This document shows positions 58,994 through 64,000 of a stretch of 64,000 nucleotides of DNA, one piece after another; positions within the stretch are counted from its first letter, which is position 1; each line of letters opens with the position of its first letter. The DNA is from Clostridium caldaquaticum (GTDB lineage Bacteria > Bacillota > Clostridia > Clostridiales > Clostridiaceae): the NCBI RefSeq assembly GCF_023806125.1, contig NZ_JAMSKT010000001.1, forward strand, positions 186,001-250,000, in the 5' to 3' direction. The translations under genes were made by a program, and so were the position numbers. The notes beneath the pieces were generated by a model that did not search any database, was not told the origin of the DNA, and saw nothing but the letters and a program-made list of their open reading frames with translations.

Positions 58994-59293
58994 TTATTCT
59001 TCCTGTGGATTAAAAACATTTTGTATTAAACCTTCCATTGAGGTTTTATTAACTGATACCTCTCTTGCTATTCCTGATGCAGCATTTATAATTTCATTAA
59101 CCTGCTCTTGAGTTAAATCTTCAATTTTATTTATAATAGAATCTCTCATAGGGCTGCTGCCCAAATGTTCATTTATTGCTATTTTTAAATTGTCTCTATT
59201 GCTGTGTTTTTCATTTTTTATAATTTGTGTATCAATACAATAAATAATTTCCTTTGCTTCATTTTCTGTAAACAAACCTTTCCAAGTATTCAT
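58994..59293 (-). CDS. Hypothetical protein, 99 aa
   Basis: Soluble helical protein starting MNTWKGLFTENEAKEIIYCI. No family recognised. ATG 59293 after AGGGAGTG; the in-frame region upstream to 59332 has no ribosome site. Monocistronic with a good terminator, adjacent to the RAYT element. Confidence 0.7.
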   Translation of the reverse strand: MNTWKGLFTENEAKEIIYCIDTQIIKNEKHSNRDNLKIAINEHLGSSPMRDSIINKIEDLTQEQVNEIINAASGIAREVSVNKTSMEGLIQNVFNPQEE

Positions 59294-59649
59294 GTAATCA
59301 CTCCCTCTATAAATAAAATCTAATGTTATCATTCTTTATTTAAAAATTTTTTATACATAAAAAACTTGGTAAGGAAATTAGGGACGGTTCTTAATTATTT
59401 CATATGGGAAATTAGGTAAATCAGGGACGGTTCTTAATTATTTCATATAAAGTATATTATTATAATAACTGGCAGCTGTATATTAATCAATTAAGTGTTT
59501 TAATTTATGTTTTCTTTTATAAATTAAACGCAAAAGATTTTGTATGTTTTTTTCGCATTTTTAAGCTGCTTGTCCACTTTTAGTATATTAAAAACAAATT
59601 TTTCTTTTACACTTTTTTTAAAATTTAATTATCTTTGCTTCTACTATAG
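59294..59649. other. Intergenic region holding the left REP-like repeats
   Basis: Besides two copies of the 26-bp REP-like repeat (59380-59405 and 59423-59448), the stretch 59449-59649 is AT-rich and I see no gene or structure in it. Confidence 0.6.
59380..59448 (+). repeat. Left pair of REP-like repeats
   Basis: Two identical 26-bp direct copies (59380-59405, 59423-59448), core AGGGACGGTTCTTAA plus TTATTTCATAT, separated by 17 bp. The first copy matches the inverse of 60626-60652 at all but two positions. Confidence 0.88.
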
Positions 59650-60564
59650 CTATACAGCTTTATACTTCAAAAAATCTTCCATTATATTTTTATACCGCTC
59701 ATCTTTTTCAATAAGTTCAACGCCTATATCTTCAAGTTCAGATATCCTTGATAATGTAACCCTTCCTATTATTCTACATATATCTTTATATGTTAAGTCA
59801 CAGTAGTACCTTATTAAAAATACGAATAATGCCCTGCTCTCTTTTGCTTCCCTCTTGTACTTCCAATGCAGCATCTTTTTATTTGTTTTTGTGTACTCTG
59901 CTATAAAATCCATTATATCCTCTGGCTTATAGCCTCTTATAAGTACTGTTCTCTCGCTTCTGTATTCGCTCTTTTCATCTTTAAATTCAAAATATGCCTT
60001 CTTATTTTCATTATTGCATATCAAAACAAACTTGTAGTAGTTCTCTCTTGCTTTCTTAACTTTCTTTGAGAAAAATCCCATTATGAATTCTTCATCTACT
60101 ATTCCAATTGTGTCCTTATTCTTTCCAAGATATATGCCTAATGTTGAATATTTGAAGTTTTCCGGGCATGTTTTGTATTCTTCAATATCAACTGGATTAT
60201 TGTGTATGTATGCAGAAAGGGTAAAAAGATACCTCTCATTATCCACAATCTTGCTTTTAAATCTGTCCTGAAACACATGTCCGCAGCGTTTATGCCTTGT
60301 ATTGAAATATTGTGCATAGCACTGGTTTATTCCATGCATGAATTTTGAAATATCAGAGCCGTTTGCATCTATTATAAAGTGACCGTGAGTTGTCATAAGG
60401 CAGTAAGCGTATACTTTAAAACCAAACTTTTTTCTATATTTCTTAACAAAAAACAGATATTTGTCCTTGTCGTTATCATCTTTAAACAAGGGGGTATCGC
60501 TTATACTTTTAACCATAACATGATAGATTGAATCATAGCTTTTAATACGCTTTGTTCTAGGCAT
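59650..60564 (-). CDS. REP-associated tyrosine transposase (RAYT, Y1_Tnp)
   Basis: 304 residues starting MPRTKRIKSYDSIYHVMVKS. HUH motif H60-G61-H62 (MTTHGHFII); the catalytic tyrosine is probably Tyr119 in SAYIHNNPV. A C-terminal helix-turn-helix-like region is near 255-290. RAYTs cut and join single-stranded DNA at REP hairpins. Start ATG 60564 after AAGGAG; a longer in-frame start lacks a ribosome site. The gene appears intact. Confidence 0.92.
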   Translation of the reverse strand: MPRTKRIKSYDSIYHVMVKSISDTPLFKDDNDKDKYLFFVKKYRKKFGFKVYAYCLMTTHGHFIIDANGSDISKFMHGINQCYAQYFNTRHKRCGHVFQDRFKSKIVDNERYLFTLSAYIHNNPVDIEEYKTCPENFKYSTLGIYLGKNKDTIGIVDEEFIMGFFSKKVKKARENYYKFVLICNNENKKAYFEFKDEKSEYRSERTVLIRGYKPEDIMDFIAEYTKTNKKMLHWKYKREAKESRALFVFLIRYYCDLTYKDICRIIGRVTLSRISELEDIGVELIEKDERYKNIMEDFLKYKAV

Positions 60565-60625
60565 TAATATCAACTCCTTAGTTTGTTTTGTTGATATTTT
60601 TACTATAAATAACAATTGTTATTCT

Positions 60626-60682
60626 ATATGAAATATTTAAGAACTGTCCCTAATGGCCCTTTAAGAACTGTCCCTAATGGCC
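60626..60682 (-). repeat. Right pair of REP-like repeats
   Basis: An inverted copy of the left repeat (60626-60652), and a tandem 22-bp unit, TTAAGAACTGTCCCTAATGG plus CC, at 60637-60658 and 60661-60682. Confidence 0.88.
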
Positions 60683-60992
60683 TATTTTAGATGGAAATGT
60701 GATCTGGTTCAAATACCTTGAACAAAATTATTCATTCTTTTCGGCGATGTTAGCCAGTAAAGGAGCCCCTTTCTTCCGTAGCAGGTTCCTTGAGTTTATC
60801 ACCGAAGATATCAAGAATGGATGGGATATAGCGGAGGGCAAAAAACGAGGAATAAGTGAAGATGTTATTATTCAGTTTATCGCGCCAGCTTACGTAGGGA
60901 TCGTGGAATGGTGGTTTACAAATGGAATGCCTTATCCACCTGATGTTATAGGAAAACAAGTGGGGATGTTGTTAGAGAGTAACCTATCATAA
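60683..60992 (+). pseudogene. 5'-truncated TetR/AcrR-family regulator
   Basis: About 102 codons open from the REP boundary: PILDGNVIWFKYLEQNYSFF, then FRSRFLEFITEDI and PAYVGIVEWWFTNGMPYPP, typical of the C-terminal ligand-binding part of a TetR regulator. The N-terminal helix-turn-helix is absent, and I do not find it on the other side of the RAYT element. A GTG at 60699 lacks a ribosome site. A terminator at 61015-61048 still follows. Most likely an inactive remnant. Confidence 0.75.
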
Positions 60993-61014
60993 TATCTCTT
61001 AAGTCGTTAATAAA

Positions 61015-61053
61015 CAAGGAGCAGCTGTATTAGGCAAACTGCTCCTTGCTTTT
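61015..61053 (+). terminator. Terminator after the TetR remnant
   Basis: CAAGGAGCAG/CTGCTCCTTG stem (61015-61024/61039-61048), 14-nt loop, TTTTC tail. Confidence 0.8.
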
Positions 61054-61199
61054 CATAAGCTACATCACAATGTAAATCCTGGTGTAAAATACTGAGCCAA
61101 AGTCCATGTTCAAGGAAAACCTTGGAAAATTCCTTGAAGTTTTCACACCCCTGAAATTCTCACAAATCATAAACAATTACTCTCCCAAAAAAGTCTACG

Positions 61200-61679
61200 T
61201 CATTTGTGGTACGGTTCACCGTTAATAATCCTAAAACCTCTATACACCTGCTCCAGAAGTATCACCCTCATAAGCTGATGGGGAAAAGTCATTTTTGAAA
61301 AGGACAATTTATAATCAGCTCTATTTAAAACTTCTTTTGATAACCCTAAGGAACCTCCAATAATAAAGGCAATGTTACTTTCTCCCTTTACTCCTAATTC
61401 CTTAATAAAACCAGCCAATTCCTCAGAGGAAAGCATTTTACCTTCTATAGCCAGTGCTATTACATACATGTTGTCTTTTATATGCTTTAAAATTGCTTCT
61501 CCCTCTTTTGTCTTAATCTGCATTTCTTCTTTTTCAGAAGCATTGTCTGGAGTTTTTTCATCAGGCAGTTCAATTATCTCAAGCCTGCAGTAGCGAGATA
61601 GACGTTTTGTATATTCTGATATGGCGTCTTTTAGATATTTTTCTTTAAGTTTTCCTATTGTTATTATTGTAATATTCAT
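61200..61679 (-). CDS. rlmH: 23S rRNA (pseudouridine1915-N3) methyltransferase
   Basis: 159 residues, SPOUT-class enzyme methylating pseudouridine 1915 in helix 69. Starts [20 protein letters not shown]. The SAM-binding knot is seen as [14 protein letters not shown] and the end as [19 protein letters not shown], all family hallmarks. AAGGAG before ATG. It follows the DUF3810 gene by 36 nt. Confidence 0.97.
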   Translation of the reverse strand: MNITIITIGKLKEKYLKDAISEYTKRLSRYCRLEIIELPDEKTPDNASEKEEMQIKTKEGEAILKHIKDNMYVIALAIEGKMLSSEELAGFIKELGVKGESNIAFIIGGSLGLSKEVLNRADYKLSFSKMTFPHQLMRVILLEQVYRGFRIINGEPYHK

Positions 61680-61715
61680 GTGGTTCTCCTTAAGTTATAT
61701 TCTATATAATAATTA

Positions 61716-62801
61716 TTATTGCCTAGGAAATACTTTATTATATTCTGCAATAAGCAAATCTACCATTCTGCCGTAGCTTTGTACCCCATCTTTTTGTCCA
61801 TTGGACTTTAAATAAGTATTATTTATATTATTTGAAATGTCCTGAGTGGTACCTTCATACTTTGCCCAGAATTCTGCATCATAGCAAAGATCCTTTTTTA
61901 CTCCTTCTGAATATAAAGCTTTAAGCTCCTTATATGCTTCTATATCATTTTCTGCTAATGCATTCATAGAATATATAAGCGCAAGCATTACACCTGAATA
62001 TTGGAAATCTCTGTCTAGATGCATGGAACAGGTTAAATAAGCAATAAAATTTGCTTCATCCTCTCTTGCAAAGCCTCTTTGATGTGCCATTTCATGAGCT
62101 GCTGTGCTTGGTAGCATAAAGTCTGTTGAATTTATATTTACATTAGCTTCAGCTGTGTAAGGAATATAGATTCCTGTTATTCCTGTATAGGACATCTTCT
62201 CTGATAATAATATTCTTTTGGGAGGTCCATACTTTCCTCCTAAATAGGGATGTATTTTTTCTGCAATTTCATACCCCTTTTCAGCACGCTTAAATACATC
62301 CTTGTATCCGCCCTTGATAGTCATTATCCCTTTAGAATCTTCACTAACTGTACCTCTTAAAAAATTCGCTCTAATTATAAGATCTTTACAAAGCATATAA
62401 AGCTGCTGCTTTGAAGATTTTTCAATTTTGAGCCCTGAAATTTTATCAAAGGATAATCTATTATAATTAAATCCCCACAAAAGCATAAATAACACATATA
62501 GTATAGAGATATAAGAGACAAAATTAGCAAGCTTATTAAAAAAATTTTTACTTCTTATGCTAATTATCAACATTATAAAAAGATATATAAGCATAATTAA
62601 AAGAAAAAACACTAGAATTTCTGCAATAGAAAAATGAAAAACTCCTGTAATCAAACTTAAGATTTGCCTGGTTACCTTATTTATTGAATTTGAATAATAT
62701 TTTTCAACAAAAGCAGGATATCGCTTAAAAATCATATTTAATATAATAGTAAATGGAACCATCATTATAATTATAAGTTTTATTTTAAATTTATAATTCA
62801 T
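61716..62801 (-). CDS. DUF3810 family membrane metallopeptidase-like protein
   Basis: 361 residues: about three membrane helices in the first 115 residues, then a soluble domain with a zincin-type motif H236-E-M-A-H240 and an acidic E249 in REDEANF as a probable third ligand. The family function is unproven. The motif suggests an active membrane-bound peptidase facing the outside. AAAGGAG before ATG. In a row with rlmH downstream. Confidence 0.88.
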   Translation of the reverse strand: MNYKFKIKLIIIMMVPFTIILNMIFKRYPAFVEKYYSNSINKVTRQILSLITGVFHFSIAEILVFFLLIMLIYLFIMLIISIRSKNFFNKLANFVSYISILYVLFMLLWGFNYNRLSFDKISGLKIEKSSKQQLYMLCKDLIIRANFLRGTVSEDSKGIMTIKGGYKDVFKRAEKGYEIAEKIHPYLGGKYGPPKRILLSEKMSYTGITGIYIPYTAEANVNINSTDFMLPSTAAHEMAHQRGFAREDEANFIAYLTCSMHLDRDFQYSGVMLALIYSMNALAENDIEAYKELKALYSEGVKKDLCYDAEFWAKYEGTTQDISNNINNTYLKSNGQKDGVQSYGRMVDLLIAEYNKVFPRQ

Positions 62802-62826
62802 AATATCTCCTTTTGATGACTATAAC

Positions 62827-62865
62827 AAAGCCCATCTATATAAATATATAAATGGGCTTTTCTTT
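62827..62865. terminator. Hairpin between the SEC-C and DUF3810 genes
   Basis: AAAGCCCAT/ATGGGCTTT stem (62827-62835/62852-62860) with an AT-rich inner stem, downstream of the SEC-C gene on the minus strand. Confidence 0.65.
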
Positions 62866-62874
62866 AAATATTAA

Positions 62875-63375
62875 TTATTTAACTCCGCAGCACTTCTTAT
62901 ACTTTTTACCGCTACCGCATGGACATGGATCATTTCTTCCAACTTTATTTTCATTTACTATAGTCTTTGTTTCTCTCCATTTCACTTGGATTTCCTTTCT
63001 CTTTTCTTTAGAGAAAATACCATCCCATTGTGGAAGCTCATATAAATAGTCAGCTTTAGCATCAAGCATATTAAAATATAGTTTTTCAAAGTCTATATTT
63101 AATTCTATTTCGGAATCCTCTTGTAAACTTTCTAAATCTAAACTCTCTACAAGACTCTCATTTATTCCGTCTAAAAATCCCATAAAAAACAGACTGGTAG
63201 TTCCAAAGTCTTTTGCTAAATCACTTATTTTGCCCTTTAACGCATTTTTATGATTAGCTAAAACTTTACTATATATGTTTTTTTCTATTGCTCCATATTC
63301 TTTCCAGAAAGCAACTTCCCCTCTTGTTTTTACATAATCAACAACCATATCTGTCCATTGTTTGTATAGGCTCAT
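62875..63375 (-). CDS. SEC-C metal-binding domain protein
   Basis: 166 residues. A mostly helical, acidic body is followed by a C-terminal SEC-C zinc-binding motif, [19 protein letters not shown] (C-x-C...C-C). The motif is found at the end of SecA and in many stand-alone proteins that may contact the ribosome or SecB-like partners. AAAGGAG before ATG. Exact role unknown. Confidence 0.9.
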   Translation of the reverse strand: MSLYKQWTDMVVDYVKTRGEVAFWKEYGAIEKNIYSKVLANHKNALKGKISDLAKDFGTTSLFFMGFLDGINESLVESLDLESLQEDSEIELNIDFEKLYFNMLDAKADYLYELPQWDGIFSKEKRKEIQVKWRETKTIVNENKVGRNDPCPCGSGKKYKKCCGVK

Positions 63376-63438
63376 ATCTCTTATCTCCTTTGTAAGATAC
63401 TATATTTATAAACTATATAAGATTATACTAATTGTAAA

Positions 63439-64000
63439 CTATTTTTTCAACATAAATTGAATATCTTCTTTAGTAAAAGGCTTTGAAATATCATAATTCC
63501 CGCCTAATGAATCTATATCCTTATTATCAACCATAATCTTTACTTTTGTTATAGAAGGCAGCTGTGCCAAAGAAGTAACAATACTTGTTAAACATGCCTT
63601 TTCTTTAGCTTCACTCATGGCTACTTTAGCTTCACTGCTTAAGTTAATATAAGCTATACTATCTTTAACAGAAAAGCTTAAAAGCCTTGTTTCCTTTGGA
63701 AGAATAGGCTTCAATTTGCTTACATTGGAAGGACCTTTTAAAAGCTCTTGAATTATTATTTCTCCTAAAAGCTCTTCTTTGTTTATAATCCTTTCTTCCT
63801 TTGCTGTTTCAGCTTTATTATCCGAGGTAGAATCAAAATATAAGTCTAGTTCTATGCTATTATCTTTTTCATTTGGCAATACTATACTCTTAACTTTTTC
63901 TTTGTTATTTATGCTAAGCTTATCCTTTTTCTCACAGCCAATAAACCCTAAGGCAGAAATTATAATAACACATAACAGAAATATTGATAATATTTTTTTC
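63439..64000 (-). CDS. GerM-like lipoprotein with GerMN domain (5' end beyond window)
   Basis: At least 187 codons, open to the right edge. The N-terminal hydrophobic stretch ends in a lipobox (ALGFIGC), so it is a lipoprotein. Residues about 60-150 after the Cys form one GerMN domain (IQELLKGPS, KETRLLSFSVKDSIAYINL). GerM proteins act in sporulation and germination, or in wall remodelling in the forespore septum. The start codon lies outside the window. Only one GerMN domain is visible. Confidence 0.85.
   Translation of the reverse strand, partial: KKILSIFLLCVIIISALGFIGCEKKDKLSINNKEKVKSIVLPNEKDNSIELDLYFDSTSDNKAETAKEERIINKEELLGEIIIQELLKGPSNVSKLKPILPKETRLLSFSVKDSIAYINLSSEAKVAMSEAKEKACLTSIVTSLAQLPSITKVKIMVDNKDIDSLGGNYDISKPFTKEDIQFMLKK

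Larger units (their letters stand above)
59380..60682 (-). mobile_element. RAYT element: REP-like repeats flanking an IS200-type tyrosine transposase
   Basis: The transposase gene is enclosed by inverted REP-like repeats, two copies at each end. This is the arrangement of a REP-associated tyrosine transposase. The right end abuts a TetR gene lacking its N-terminus. Confidence 0.8.

Noticed and set aside
61054-61199. A roughly 50-codon open frame on the minus strand and an inverted repeat around TTCAAGGAA
   Set aside because: The frame reads through a terminator, has no start or ribosome site, and I recognise no family; probably degenerate sequence.

Overview
The window is AT-rich, gene-dense DNA from an endospore-forming, low-GC Firmicute, most likely Clostridium sensu lato. 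Evidence: purR-spoVG-glmU-prs gene order, a SigH-type promoter before spoVG, a GerM lipoprotein, many SPOCS-domain (SipL/DUF3794) proteins, a complete Na+-type V-ATPase operon in the order ntpFIKECGABD, frequent TTG/GTG starts with strong AGGAGG ribosome sites, and compact hairpin terminators. No tRNA, rRNA, CRISPR array or prophage is visible.

Left part (1-19941). mfd (partial) and pth lie at the left edge. They are separated by an inserted block from prs-glmU-spoVG-purR, to which they are linked in the classical Bacillus/Clostridium cluster. The block carries a chemoreceptor, a lipoprotein, a DUF1576 membrane protein coupled to a small protein, a glycine riboswitch controlling an ACT protein plus a UPF0210 protein, ilvE, and a response regulator-histidine kinase-HtrA set. 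murC is divergent from purR.

Middle (20068-36872). A PucR/CdaR-type regulator with a probable single-base frameshift precedes a large old-yellow-enzyme flavoprotein. Then follow a DUF2922/DUF1659 pair and an unusual locus: a CarboxypepD-reg-like protein, five stand-alone SPOCS proteins of two alternating types, a 1850-residue protein with a possible amidotransferase-like head, nine DUF11 repeats and a C-terminal SPOCS domain, a SPOCS/beta-propeller fusion, a divergent SPOCS protein and a GT4 glycosyltransferase. None of these proteins has a signal peptide. I infer that they build a mother-cell-assembled spore outer layer or appendage. This is the best candidate for an undescribed system.

V-ATPase and carAB (37442-51300). 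The nine-gene V-type ATPase operon has a proteolipid carrying the full set of Na+ ligands known from Enterococcus hirae. Next is an Hsp20 gene with a textbook CtsR operator, then carAB on the opposite strand. The carAB leader holds a sigma-A promoter, a PyrR-like RNA loop, a 24-codon leader peptide and an attenuator hairpin that contains the leader peptide's stop codon.

Right part (51318-64000). This holds a relic of a Cof-type HAD phosphatase, a GT2/GtrA pair, two cell-wall hydrolases, a PHP phosphatase, a TrhA/hemolysin III protein, hisS, a REP-associated (RAYT) transposase flanked by inverted REP-like repeats next to a beheaded TetR gene, rlmH, a DUF3810 membrane metallopeptidase-like protein, a SEC-C protein and a partial gerM.
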